Shown here: piece by piece, positions 1 through 7,589 of the stretch
Position numbering within the stretch: the first letter of the stretch is position 1
How the letters are laid out: the number at the start of each line of letters is the position of its first letter
Virus record (IMG/VR): IMGVR_UViG_3300010149_000149
Location: 1 to 25,688 of that record
Source: a virus
Length of the DNA stretch: 25,688 nt
Direction: 5' to 3' (one strand)
Notes under the pieces: generated by a model
What the model was told of the DNA's origin: nothing
The model's database searches: none
What the model saw: only the letters and a program-made list of their open reading frames with translations
Made by a program: the position numbers and the translations under genes

Positions 1-638
1 CTATATACCATTTCTGAATCTGATTTTGCACTACATATGTATTTATAACAAGGTATTCCTTTATCATTTAATCTTTGCATTCCCGGTTTAAATGATTCAA
101 ATATTGGATGCTTTTCTATTGATTCATACGGGTATTTATCTTTCCATAAATCATATTTATTTGCCCATATTCCTACTGCTACTGGATAATCATGAGATTT
201 CTTTTTCTGCCTCTTATTTATGGGATTCCAGTATTTTGAACATATTGTATCTACTAAAAATTTCCAACCTAATTGTTGTTCTATATCATAGTGTTTTTCC
301 ATATGCCTATCATCTATCATAAAAATAATATATTTTACTTTTCTTTTACGCATATCTTGAAGCCATTCTGCCCAATATACTGTTTCTCCCCCTATATCTG
401 CTGTTTTAATTGTATGAGCATCTCCTTCAAATTTAATATATTTTCTTGATGCCCTTTCTCTACCTACTGTCCTATCTTTTATTTCAGGTACTTCCCCTCT
501 TGTTCTTAATTGATGATGCAATGTGGTTTTTCCTACTCTACTAGCACCATAAACTCCAAATGCGTGGGGATTTATTTTTTTCCATAATAACCCGATTTGT
601 TCGGCTACTATAATCACAAATCCTGTCATCATGGACAT
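1..638 (-). CDS. Arf/SR-beta-like small GTPase, 3' end cut by window edge
   Basis: My own translation from the ATG at 638 gives 212 codons with no stop before the window edge. All G-box signatures of a TRAFAC/Ras-superfamily GTPase are present: P-loop GASRVGKT (residues 31-38), switch-I Thr in RTVG (57), G3 DIGGE (81-85), G4 ANKYDL (159-164) and G5 SAK (203-205). The DxGG form of G3, the TVG switch I and ANKxDL in G4 resemble Arf, SAR1 and SR-beta more than Ras. Residues 5-19 are hydrophobic (GFVIIVAEQIGLLW), like a membrane-anchoring helix. A GGTGA Shine-Dalgarno embedded in the stop of the upstream membrane-protein gene sets the start. Expected role: GTP-dependent switch at a membrane. The viral function is unknown. 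The family call is strong; the subfamily is an inference. Confidence 0.88.
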   Translation of the reverse strand, partial: MSMMTGFVIIVAEQIGLLWKKINPHAFGVYGASRVGKTTLHHQLRTRGEVPEIKDRTVGRERASRKYIKFEGDAHTIKTADIGGETVYWAEWLQDMRKRKVKYIIFMIDDRHMEKHYDIEQQLGWKFLVDTICSKYWNPINKRQKKKSHDYPVAVGIWANKYDLWKDKYPYESIEKHPIFESFKPGMQRLNDKGIPCYKYICSAKSDSEMVY

Positions 639-644
639 TAAAAA

Positions 645-872
645 TCACCATAAGCCATACCACATTTCCCAAAAACCATTCCATGCCATTGAATATAAAT
701 CAATTCCACCAATTGTGGATAAAGCATGACCAACAAGGAACCCTCCAACAGTGGAAGTTACTCCCCATATGAAAAATCTTGCACGAATAAACCAAATATC
801 AGCAGAATGTGCTCTTTGTAAATCATAGGCCAAGGTTTGTTCATCAAACCCCATTAATAGTTCTGTTACCAT
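645..872 (-). CDS. Small membrane protein, 75 aa, unknown function
   Basis: The protein is short. Its N-terminal 30 residues are polar and partly acidic. A hydrophobic glycine-rich stretch follows (about residues 32-55, FIWGVTSTVGGFLVGHALST) that can span a membrane, and the tail is Trp/Met-rich (WNGFWEMWYGLW). It lies 8 bases after the gene at 881-1291, and its TGA overlaps the ribosome binding site of the GTPase, so the three are probably translated together. The GAGGT before the start is close to the ATG. No family is recognised. Holin-like, virion-membrane or GTPase-partner roles are all possible and none is shown. Confidence 0.7.
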   Translation of the reverse strand: MVTELLMGFDEQTLAYDLQRAHSADIWFIRARFFIWGVTSTVGGFLVGHALSTIGGIDLYSMAWNGFWEMWYGLW

Positions 873-880
873 TTACCTCA

Positions 881-1291
881 CTACTGCTCTATTTCTGCTA
901 AGAAAGATGGCGTAGAAGGAATAGGTGGTTGAGGAACATACATATTGTTTGGCTGAATATTCATTTGTTGGTTGAAATTTGCTCGATAAGTGTTCATTGT
1001 CTCTCTAGCCTTCATTCGCTGTTGTTCTTCCTTTTGTCTTTTAGCCCAATATGCTGCAATTCTTCTATCTAATAGTATCATCTCAATCTTATCATTTAAT
1101 ACTAAATCAAACAATGCTTTCATTACTAATATTCCACCAATAGTCATTAAAGCAAATATAGTGGCATGAGAATAAGCATTAAATGCTAATAAATGCCCAT
1201 ATTGGGCATAAAAATATACATTCACTCCACTCATTGTTCCAATGAACAATATGGTCATCACTAATCGGGTATCTTTTTCTAAACTTGGCAT
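881..1291 (-). CDS. Two-TM membrane protein with cytoplasmic coiled coil, 136 aa
   Basis: There are two clear hydrophobic segments, at about residues 10-30 (VMTILFIGTMSGVNVYFYAQ) and 43-66 (ATIFALMTIGGILVMKALFDL). A charged helix follows (about 70-98, rich in R, K, E and Q) that looks like a coiled coil, then a Gln/Asn/Pro-rich tail with the run PQPPIPSTPS. The start has a good site, GAGGT then TATAAT then ATG. The positively charged residues just after the second segment suggest that the C-terminal arm faces the cytoplasm. It lies between the small virion-type genes and the GTPase. No family is recognised; it could be a virion membrane component, a lysis protein or a GTPase receptor. Confidence 0.75.
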   Translation of the reverse strand: MPSLEKDTRLVMTILFIGTMSGVNVYFYAQYGHLLAFNAYSHATIFALMTIGGILVMKALFDLVLNDKIEMILLDRRIAAYWAKRQKEEQQRMKARETMNTYRANFNQQMNIQPNNMYVPQPPIPSTPSFLAEIEQ

Positions 1292-1300
1292 ATTATAACC

Positions 1301-1585
1301 TCAAGCATAGTTAATTGTAACAAATCCAGAACCTGCTGTAATTTGCATATATAGGCCATTTGCTGCTATTGCCCCATGCATATCATATTCCATGTTTACT
1401 GCATCGCCCTTTAAGTTTAGTCTAACTATTTCTTTTTTACCAGAAACAGATGTACTATCGCTATCCCATAACTTAAAGGTAAATAACGCATTGCCTACAG
1501 CACTAGAATGAATACTAATTACTTTCGTTCTACTTGTACTAACTACACTTGATGCCGTTAAGACACCGCTTGTATTACAACCCAT
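1301..1585 (-). CDS. Small beta-rich probable virion protein, 94 aa
   Basis: I place the start at the ATG at 1585 because GGAGG lies 6 bases upstream; a longer reading from a TTG would put that site inside the gene. The protein begins MGCNTSG. It then alternates hydrophobic and polar residues throughout (KVISIHSS, ALFTFKLWDSD, EIVRLNLKG, GLYMQITAGSG, FVTINYA), the pattern of a compact beta-sandwich. It has no charge clusters, helices or catalytic signature. Position downstream of the capsid genes and composition rich in Ser, Thr, Gly and Ala fit a decoration, fibre or other surface protein. The function is inferred from context only. Confidence 0.72.
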   Translation of the reverse strand: MGCNTSGVLTASSVVSTSRTKVISIHSSAVGNALFTFKLWDSDSTSVSGKKEIVRLNLKGDAVNMEYDMHGAIAANGLYMQITAGSGFVTINYA

Positions 1586-1606
1586 ATTACAACCTCCTAC
1601 GCTCAA

Positions 1607-1618
1607 CCCCCAATTAGG
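1607..1618 (-). repeat. Leader repeat copy 1 (CYTAATTGGGGG on the minus strand)
   Basis: The plus strand reads CCCCCAATTAGG. The same 12-base word with one change recurs at 1988-1999. Both copies lie just upstream of the ribosome binding site of a small virion-type gene (here the 94-aa gene), in two of the few intergenic gaps of this cluster. Its role is unknown; a promoter, processing or RNA-binding site is possible. Confidence 0.4.
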
Positions 1619-1629
1619 GTATCACTATA

Positions 1630-1956
1630 TCAATCCTCGGTTTTCTTTTTGGGCTTTGAATCTAATTTAGGAATCTTTATTTTCGTTGGATATAATTTAT
1701 CAATGACTTCTTGATAACTGCCCTCAACCCTAAATTCTTTCTTTAAAATCTCTAATTGTGGTTCAGTTAATCCTAAAATTGAATCTTTATCCTTTTTAGT
1801 AAATGTAATTTCCATTTCAGCATTACCAATAAAATGAACCGCTATGTTAAGTGGAACCTTTGTTTTTTCTTGGGCTGTAAATGAATAGTCTGTACCTGCC
1901 CTTCTTAATATAAGAGGCCCGTGAACCCTATGCTTCTTTAGTTTAATCAAACTCAT
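1630..1956 (-). CDS. Hypothetical head-cluster protein, 108 aa
   Basis: The N-terminal half is basic and beta-like (LKKHRVHGPLILRRAG, then VPLNIAVHFIG and AEMEITF). It is followed by a helical segment (LTEPQLEILKKEF, EVIDKLY) and a highly basic tail (PKLDSKPKKKTED). The layout of a small beta domain plus a TEPQLEILKK helix loosely recalls short head-completion or FluMu-like phage proteins, but I cannot assign a family. A strong TAAGGAG site precedes the ATG; that site can be masked by an 8-bp inverted repeat (see 1964-2003). It lies between two beta-rich virion-type genes. Confidence 0.7.
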   Translation of the reverse strand: MSLIKLKKHRVHGPLILRRAGTDYSFTAQEKTKVPLNIAVHFIGNAEMEITFTKKDKDSILGLTEPQLEILKKEFRVEGSYQEVIDKLYPTKIKIPKLDSKPKKKTED

Positions 1957-1963
1957 AATATCA

Positions 1964-2003
1964 TCTCCTTAGAAAAGTGACCCAATGCCCCCAATTAAGG
2001 AGA
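1964..2003 (-). promoter_or_regulatory. Inverted repeat able to mask the ribosome binding site of the 108-aa gene
   Basis: On the minus strand TCTCCTTA (2003-1996) is an exact reverse complement of TAAGGAGA (1971-1964), with a 24-base loop. The 3' arm contains the AAGGAG Shine-Dalgarno of the gene starting at 1956. Folding would hide that site. The gap 1957-2026 is one of the longest in the window. It may be a translational control hairpin; no folding calculation was made. Confidence 0.45.
1988..1999 (-). repeat. Leader repeat copy 2
   Basis: The plus strand reads CCCCCAATTAAG, matching the copy at 1607-1618 in 11 of 12 positions. It lies in the loop and 5' arm of the hairpin before the 108-aa gene. 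Confidence 0.4.
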
Positions 2004-2026
2004 CATTGAGCCACAATTTTGCGTAA

Positions 2027-2380
2027 TTAAAGGTTTCCCCAAACCCTAACTCTAACAGAGCCACCATTAGCGTCATTAGCCAAAGTAGCGTTAGTACCAT
2101 CTAATGAGGTAAACATAAGAGCAAAAGACTTTCCACTCTCATAAGCACCTGTAGCACTAATTTCTACTGAAGCCAACACACCATTAGCGTTATCTACACC
2201 TGTAATAGTCACACAATGAATGGTTGATAGTCCCAAAGCGGTCGCAGGAATTACTGAACCTGCGGCCACAATGGAAGTTACATCTATCAACGCATCCACA
2301 ACATATTCATCACCTACAACCTTTGGAGCAGTTACGCCCTTATGGTCAGCAAGTGTTGTTACTGTATATGCTAATGCCAT
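2027..2380 (-). CDS. Probable capsid decoration/structural protein, 117 aa
   Basis: The protein is rich in Ala, Val, Thr, Ser and Gly with short alternating beta-type stretches (YTVTTLAD, DEYVVDALIDVTS, IHCVTITGV, ASVEISATG, FALMFTSLDG, VRVRVWGNL) and no cysteine pairs or charged helices. It starts 9 bases downstream of the major capsid gene, with AGGTG before the ATG. Its size, beta-rich composition and place directly after the capsid gene fit a head decoration or cement protein. This is an inference from context; no specific family is recognised. Confidence 0.75.
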   Translation of the reverse strand: MALAYTVTTLADHKGVTAPKVVGDEYVVDALIDVTSIVAAGSVIPATALGLSTIHCVTITGVDNANGVLASVEISATGAYESGKSFALMFTSLDGTNATLANDANGGSVRVRVWGNL

Positions 2381-2389
2381 CTAAAACAC

Positions 2390-3751
2390 CTATGCGCTCG
2401 TTATGTTGGTTAGTTTACCCTGTCCCTTAAAGAAGGAACAACCAGTTTCACCGATTGTTCGGTACATACCCTGATTCCCTAGAGTACCTACACCGAATGG
2501 GTTTCCGTTGCTAATACCATCCTCAAAGTATTGGGTTGGCTTCATAACACTCATCCAAACATGGTCAGTATCAAGCATTAATATGTCGCTTAGTTTACTG
2601 GAACCGTTGCCTGTTGCGGGCATATCCTTAGCAGGGATTAATGGTATATCAAAGTATGTTGCGACCCTAAAGCCAGTTTCCCTACCCTTTAGTCCTCTTA
2701 GACCATTGTGGCTTGGAACAACTTCTTTTCTATCCATGAATCTCTCTTGGCTTTGTAATAAGTCACCAATAGCCTGAATAGTATCATATCCAGTCATCAT
2801 AACCTTTGGACTACCGCCGTTCTGCCTAACCTTTCTAATTAAGTCATTTAACAGTGTTAGCGATAGTGGCCTTGCATCTCCAGCCGCATATCCAGAACCA
2901 AAATCAACTTCAGCATCTAAGAATGATGTTGCCGCTGTTGCTACATTTGAACTGATGGTTGGTGCGCGTAGAGTAGTTCCATAAATTGATGAAACATCTG
3001 TTACAACTGCGGAGTTATCTCCATTGTTTGCGCCAGTAGTCAACAAGTTAGCGTTATACATTGCAGCAATTTCAGCCGATGAAGAAACTACCTTGTTTAA
3101 TGAAGTATAGTTCCTTTCAATGTTAGTAGAAGTACCGTCATCATACGATTCTAGGGGCATTACTAGCATCTTGCTTTGTGCTTCTGCGTGTTGTTTCCCC
3201 ATATCTTCGCGGATTAACTGCCTTAAGTCACCAACGCCATCATCAATCTTTGCTAACTCCATTCCTAATTCTGAGAACTCAAACAAGTGAGCAACCGTCT
3301 TTGGACTGGTGTATAGTTTTGCATACTGTGGTGCAATTGGTGGAATATTGTTTCCAGTACCTAGAGATGCGTTTTCAGGCACACCACCAATACTGTCTGC
3401 TCTTGGAGTAGCGGAGCCAGTCGCACCTGTTCCAGTCGAAAACTGGAATCCAGAGCCACCTTCTGCCCTTTCCTTTAAAACCCTCCAACCACTTGTTGTA
3501 TATGGCCTCTTAGCAATAATTGCTAATGGATTTATTTCTTGGTTTAACATTGACCAAACTTTCTGTCCATAAAGGACGTTGTATAGGTCGCCTAATCCGC
3601 TTGCCGCACTAAAGGGGTTTGTTGCAGAGTCGTGAGGGGTTCCAAAACCACCCACTACACCTGCACTCTTCAATAGAGAATTACCCGCAGGGCCGCGTAC
3701 TCCGTATGTTTGCGCTTCTAAGTCTTTCATTGTGTTAATATATTTCGTCAT
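2390..3751 (-). CDS. Major capsid protein, HK97 fold
   Basis: The 453-aa product (from the ATG at 3751) directly follows the prohead protease/scaffold gene, the standard order in HK97-type heads. Features: a short polar N-arm with Gly-rich stretches (about 1-55); a helix with many acidic and basic residues (around 165-200, FSELGMELAKIDD and GDLRQLIREDMGKQHAEAQ) that looks like the spine helix region; a later segment VMMTGYDTIQAIGDLLQSQERF; and a C-terminal ILMLDTDHVWMSVMKPTQYFED typical of P-domain strands. A GTG at 3760 would overlap the upstream stop, but GGAG lies about 8 bases before the ATG at 3751, so I prefer that. The short N-arm suggests that the scaffold comes mainly from the protease fusion. 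Confidence 0.88.
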   Translation of the reverse strand: MTKYINTMKDLEAQTYGVRGPAGNSLLKSAGVVGGFGTPHDSATNPFSAASGLGDLYNVLYGQKVWSMLNQEINPLAIIAKRPYTTSGWRVLKERAEGGSGFQFSTGTGATGSATPRADSIGGVPENASLGTGNNIPPIAPQYAKLYTSPKTVAHLFEFSELGMELAKIDDGVGDLRQLIREDMGKQHAEAQSKMLVMPLESYDDGTSTNIERNYTSLNKVVSSSAEIAAMYNANLLTTGANNGDNSAVVTDVSSIYGTTLRAPTISSNVATAATSFLDAEVDFGSGYAAGDARPLSLTLLNDLIRKVRQNGGSPKVMMTGYDTIQAIGDLLQSQERFMDRKEVVPSHNGLRGLKGRETGFRVATYFDIPLIPAKDMPATGNGSSKLSDILMLDTDHVWMSVMKPTQYFEDGISNGNPFGVGTLGNQGMYRTIGETGCSFFKGQGKLTNITSA

Positions 3752-3756
3752 TTTAT

Positions 3757-4455
3757 TCACTCCCCATACTTCGCCGCAAGGTTATGTATGTCGCCCCACG
3801 ACATTTCAGCCAAATTACCGGCCAATTCTTCTGGAATTTCTACTTGTTGTGCCTTAATGATAGAATCATTTTGTTCTGATAGACTCTTTCTTAGTTCTGC
3901 AAATTCTTCTCTTAGTGTCGAAACTTCTGTCTTAGCGTCATATGATGCTCTATCAACAGATTCCTTTCTAACAGAGTTTTCGTTTGTAAATCTTTCAGCA
4001 AATGTCTTCTGTAGTTTCTCATAAGCAATCTTTTCAAGTTCTTCTGCCTTGTATTGCTCATAAGCCTTTTCTACATTTTCTACGCTTAAGTCAAGAGTTG
4101 CGAATTCAGCATTGTCCCATCCTTTTGCTAATGGCCCCGCCGCTGATTTTTGGTCATGGCCCTTTCCGGCTTCTCCTGTGCCTCCACCGACATTTGAAGA
4201 TGATTTACCACCTGCATATCCGGTTTCAACAGAATCGCCGCTTACTAGAGAAGTGGCCTTCATTTCTTCATCCATAACCTCTTCTTCAGTAAATCCATTA
4301 CCTTCGCCTTCTGTGTCCATATACTCAGACTTTGTTTCATCTTCTGTATCAGAATCATCGTCCTTTAATATGGCCGTTTCAGGCTCCGTCATCTCATTGA
4401 CTTGCTTCATTAAGTCATTAAGTTCTTCTAGTGCTTTCTCCAATCTTTCTGTCAT
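3757..4455 (-). CDS. Probable nested scaffold-only protein from an internal start
   Basis: Inside the protease gene, Met180 (4455) is preceded by GAGGG with a 7-base spacer, as good a ribosome binding site as any in the window. It lies exactly where the protease domain ends and the coiled-coil scaffold begins (MTERLEKALEEL). In-frame nested scaffolds are known in lambda (C/Nu3) and in herpesviruses (UL26/UL26.5). The 232-aa product would retain the MSWGDI segment. It is an inference from position and site strength. Confidence 0.55.
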   Translation of the reverse strand: MTERLEKALEELNDLMKQVNEMTEPETAILKDDDSDTEDETKSEYMDTEGEGNGFTEEEVMDEEMKATSLVSGDSVETGYAGGKSSSNVGGGTGEAGKGHDQKSAAGPLAKGWDNAEFATLDLSVENVEKAYEQYKAEELEKIAYEKLQKTFAERFTNENSVRKESVDRASYDAKTEVSTLREEFAELRKSLSEQNDSIIKAQQVEIPEELAGNLAEMSWGDIHNLAAKYGE

Positions 4456-4992
4456 TTTGTTTCCCTCTTTTTCTTCTTTTAATATATCAAACTTTGCTTC
4501 CGGGTTAATACCTTTTTCACAAATTGTGACTTCGTGTAATTCCAACTTATCTATTTCGTTATATTCACCGAATTCTTTGTTGGTTCTCTTATGTTTTGAT
4601 AATGCTTGACCACCAATACTAAATGAGCGTAATGTTCCTTTTCTAACATTTCTAGCAATTTCTTTTGCCTTTTCTATATCATCTCTCATTTTTATTACTA
4701 CATAAAATCCTACATCATCTACTGCTGTCTTATGTAATACTCCATTTGTATCTCTATGTTTATCTATTACTTCTCCTACTTGAACATTTGAATGGTTAGA
4801 CATTACGTTTCTATATTTATTGTCCTTCATAAATTTTAATACGGCTTCATTAAGTGCTTCTAAGGTTATTAAATCATTTTGCTTATCTACCATTTCTATT
4901 GAAGCATATCCACCTATAATTAAATCATCAGACTTTAGTATATTAAAATTAGTTTCTTCTGTTGCCTTTAGAAGTAATGTTGCTTCGGACAC
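3757..4992 (-). CDS. Prohead protease fused to scaffold domain
   Basis: The 411-aa product opens with a protease of the HK97-gp4 (S78/U35) type: GGYASIEMVDKQND, then His67 in MSNHSN, Ser125 in RSFSIGG and the following LELHEVTICEKGINPEA strand (Glu154 and nearby). Residues 180-410 form a charged, low-hydrophobicity scaffold: a coiled coil (about 180-198), an acidic linker with many D/E, a Gly/Ser linker, then long helices. The last residues, LAEMSWGDIHNLAAKYGE, contain a copy of the tryptophan tag found at the N-terminus of many other proteins here. The start is GTG with GGTGAGGG upstream. It should shape the procapsid, then cleave itself and other head proteins. The active-site assignment is by pattern. 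Confidence 0.87.
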   Translation of the reverse strand: MSEATLLLKATEETNFNILKSDDLIIGGYASIEMVDKQNDLITLEALNEAVLKFMKDNKYRNVMSNHSNVQVGEVIDKHRDTNGVLHKTAVDDVGFYVVIKMRDDIEKAKEIARNVRKGTLRSFSIGGQALSKHKRTNKEFGEYNEIDKLELHEVTICEKGINPEAKFDILKEEKEGNKMTERLEKALEELNDLMKQVNEMTEPETAILKDDDSDTEDETKSEYMDTEGEGNGFTEEEVMDEEMKATSLVSGDSVETGYAGGKSSSNVGGGTGEAGKGHDQKSAAGPLAKGWDNAEFATLDLSVENVEKAYEQYKAEELEKIAYEKLQKTFAERFTNENSVRKESVDRASYDAKTEVSTLREEFAELRKSLSEQNDSIIKAQQVEIPEELAGNLAEMSWGDIHNLAAKYGE

Positions 4993-5012
4993 GCTACCCT
5001 CACCCTCTTATA

Positions 5013-7580
5013 CTATTTAACCTCGGCGTTCTCCCCACCTTCTAAGGTTAAATTTTTATACCTATCTTCAGTAATATCCCATATCCCTTTATCTTCATCA
5101 TCTTGAAGCATTTGTTGTTTATATCCTGTCCAAACTATCCACTTATCTTCACCATCAAGAGGAACTACTCTAAAATGCATTCTAGTTTCAAACTTCTCTC
5201 CTAATAATTTATATTCATGATAACCGTCTTTTTGCACACCCAACACAATTTTTCCTTTGTCTAAAGTTTTATGGGGGTCTATTGATTCAGATACTTGAGC
5301 AGGATATTTACCTGCTTTACCGAATAAATTGAACACATCTTCTTCATTCTCAATGTCTATTAACCAAGCAAGTTTTTCCTTCTTAACCTCAATTACTAAA
5401 TTCAAATTTTTATCCTTTCTTAAGTAGACAGTAAATTCTCCTTCATTTTTGCTCCATTTTTCAGAAGGGGGTTCATCAATGTCCTTCATTAAAAAGTCTG
5501 GAGAATGATACCATTTGTTAGTAGGTACATATTTAATGCCATCGAAAAATCTTAGGCGTTGAGTTAATTCTCGTATGTTATTATTCCATGCTTCTTTGTA
5601 TTCTTCCGGATATTCTTTTTCAACAAACTCTTTAATATCATCAGATGTTGCCGGTCTTCTAGCACTAGAATCCTTATCTCTTAAAAATTCATAAATGGCA
5701 GATAATACTTTAGATTCTTTTCCTTTAATTATATTTGTTATTTGTTCTTTCCACAAATCAATATCTGCTAAAGCGTTTTTCTCCATTAAAGAATCACCAT
5801 CAAAACCATAGATAGTAAACCCATCCATATCTCTCTTTAGAATTATTTCTGCCTTTCCATGCACACCATCAGTAATATAGTATTTTAATACGTTTTCTTC
5901 TACTGAATAATTTAATGACTTTTTAGCAGTAGAAGCCAATAACTCTAGTGTCTCTACCTTATCTGATTCAGTTACTTCAGGTATTTCAATTACTTTTGCA
6001 GAATGTAAAACAAACCCATTCTTATTCTTTCTTACTTCATCTACCTTTACTCTAACAATTGAGCCTATCTTAACAGACTGTTTTGTATTTAATCCTTTAC
6101 CGACCTGCAAATACGGCTTATCTTCTAATTCAACATAATTATAAGTTCTTGAATCTTCAGCATTTAATGGGCCAACCCCCAAAGTGTAAGAATACAAATT
6201 AGATTTAGTCTTAGATTTATCTAATACTACTAAATCTAAATCTACAAATTTCTTCATTTTTATCCATTTAGGATTTTTACGATTCCCTAACATATATGTA
6301 GATTCTAAATCTTTTATTACTACTCCCTCAGAAGCAGGTAATTTCATTATTTCAGTTGAATATTCTTTTAGTTCTTTCAAACTATCTGCCATCCTACTAT
6401 CTTTCTTAGAAGGAAACGCAAGTTCTTCAGAAGAATGGGATGATAATTGATAAAATAGTGTATTAATTCTATCTCTTAATGGGCTATCCATTAAATTTTC
6501 TCCTTCATGTCTCATAATATCAAATACGTGAGCCTTTAATTCATTATTCTTATATTTTCCCTTAAATACATGAGAAATAGTATCTGCCCTATGTAGTGGC
6601 TCATTTTCATCAAACAATATTAATTCTGCATCCAAAATTATGTCCTTAAATGCTTTGTTTTCTAACCTCTTTACTATTTTAGGACATTTATCAGTAATAT
6701 CTTTATTATTATATGAATAGATTTTTATTTTATCATTTAATTTGTGTATTTGAATTCTCATCCCATCATATTTTTCTTGAACTAACCATTCACCAGTAAA
6801 TCCTTTTAGTTCTTTAATATCATCTATTTCAAATATTCTATACATTGGTTTATTAGGCATTATAAAATCAATTTCTTCTTTTTCATCTTCAGACTTTTCT
6901 TCTTTATTAACTTTAATATCAACAAGTTTTTCCCAGTCTTCCTCTGATTGTTCAGTTAAGAATACTTTCTTTAATAATTGTAATGCTCCTTTGAATTTAG
7001 ATTTTACCCTTGTAGAATCCTTGTTATCCCCATAATGCTCTACAATATAAATTGGAATATCACTAATGGCTAAATCTAATCCCATAGCACCCATTGTAAT
7101 TGAATCCGGCTTTAGGCCGTGCTTCTCCCATGCCGCATCAATAATGCTATGCGTGTCTGCGCGTAATGCGTAATGTATGAACATAGCATATATAGAGGGA
7201 GAGTCAAGAATAGTTTCTATAACTTCTTCGCCCATTGTTCTAGCAAAGGGGTCATTTACTTCATCAGATTGAAACCTCATTTCTTTAACCTTATCATATA
7301 TTCTTTCAGATGCATTTGAATTTGCATCAAGGGCTTCTTTAGAAAATAAATCATCTTCTCCAATATACTTCTTCATTGTCTCAGATAAATCATCTAATAC
7401 ATCAAATTTTTCTCGCATCCCTTCAATTGCTTTTTTCCATTCTTTACCATATTCTCTAGGGTCTTCCCTAGCCGATAAATACGCAAAGCGTGTCTTCTCA
7501 AAGAAATCTAAAACGCGCTTACTAAGAGCAGGTTTAGTATTCTTCTTTTTCTTATCAAAGACAATTCCCGAAAGTGGCAT
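5013..7580 (-). CDS. Large ATP-dependent DNA ligase located in the head module
   Basis: The 855-aa product has the full nucleotidyltransferase signature: motif I KYDGMR with adenylation Lys270, motif III DAELILF (about 317-323), IIIa HVFDIM (351-356), IV SEGVVIK (417-423) and V KWIKMKK (438-444). An OB-like domain follows (about 446-535). It joins 5'-phosphate and 3'-OH ends using ATP. The N-terminal 240 residues are helical and not clearly the usual Lig1 DNA-binding domain. The C-terminal ~300 residues include a winged-helix-like region (about 640-705) and a beta-rich tail I cannot assign. It sits 20 bases before the protease gene, within the head operon rather than a replication cluster. 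This suggests action during packaging or within the capsid, which is an inference. Confidence 0.88.
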   Translation of the reverse strand: MPLSGIVFDKKKKNTKPALSKRVLDFFEKTRFAYLSAREDPREYGKEWKKAIEGMREKFDVLDDLSETMKKYIGEDDLFSKEALDANSNASERIYDKVKEMRFQSDEVNDPFARTMGEEVIETILDSPSIYAMFIHYALRADTHSIIDAAWEKHGLKPDSITMGAMGLDLAISDIPIYIVEHYGDNKDSTRVKSKFKGALQLLKKVFLTEQSEEDWEKLVDIKVNKEEKSEDEKEEIDFIMPNKPMYRIFEIDDIKELKGFTGEWLVQEKYDGMRIQIHKLNDKIKIYSYNNKDITDKCPKIVKRLENKAFKDIILDAELILFDENEPLHRADTISHVFKGKYKNNELKAHVFDIMRHEGENLMDSPLRDRINTLFYQLSSHSSEELAFPSKKDSRMADSLKELKEYSTEIMKLPASEGVVIKDLESTYMLGNRKNPKWIKMKKFVDLDLVVLDKSKTKSNLYSYTLGVGPLNAEDSRTYNYVELEDKPYLQVGKGLNTKQSVKIGSIVRVKVDEVRKNKNGFVLHSAKVIEIPEVTESDKVETLELLASTAKKSLNYSVEENVLKYYITDGVHGKAEIILKRDMDGFTIYGFDGDSLMEKNALADIDLWKEQITNIIKGKESKVLSAIYEFLRDKDSSARRPATSDDIKEFVEKEYPEEYKEAWNNNIRELTQRLRFFDGIKYVPTNKWYHSPDFLMKDIDEPPSEKWSKNEGEFTVYLRKDKNLNLVIEVKKEKLAWLIDIENEEDVFNLFGKAGKYPAQVSESIDPHKTLDKGKIVLGVQKDGYHEYKLLGEKFETRMHFRVVPLDGEDKWIVWTGYKQQMLQDDEDKGIWDITEDRYKNLTLEGGENAEVK

Positions 7581-7589
7581 ATTTTCATC

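Noticed and set aside
92-322. Plus-strand open frame of 76 codons
   Set aside because: It is antisense to the GTPase gene, whose G-box motifs prove the minus strand is coding.
4112-4609. Plus-strand open frame of 165 codons rich in Ser/Pro
   Set aside because: It is the complement of the protease-scaffold gene; the low-complexity serine run mirrors the acidic linker codons.
5013-5700. 3'-phosphoesterase (LigD PE-like) domain at the ligase C-terminus
   Set aside because: Some beta-strand pattern is similar, but the characteristic HYDxR and metal-binding histidines are not seen.
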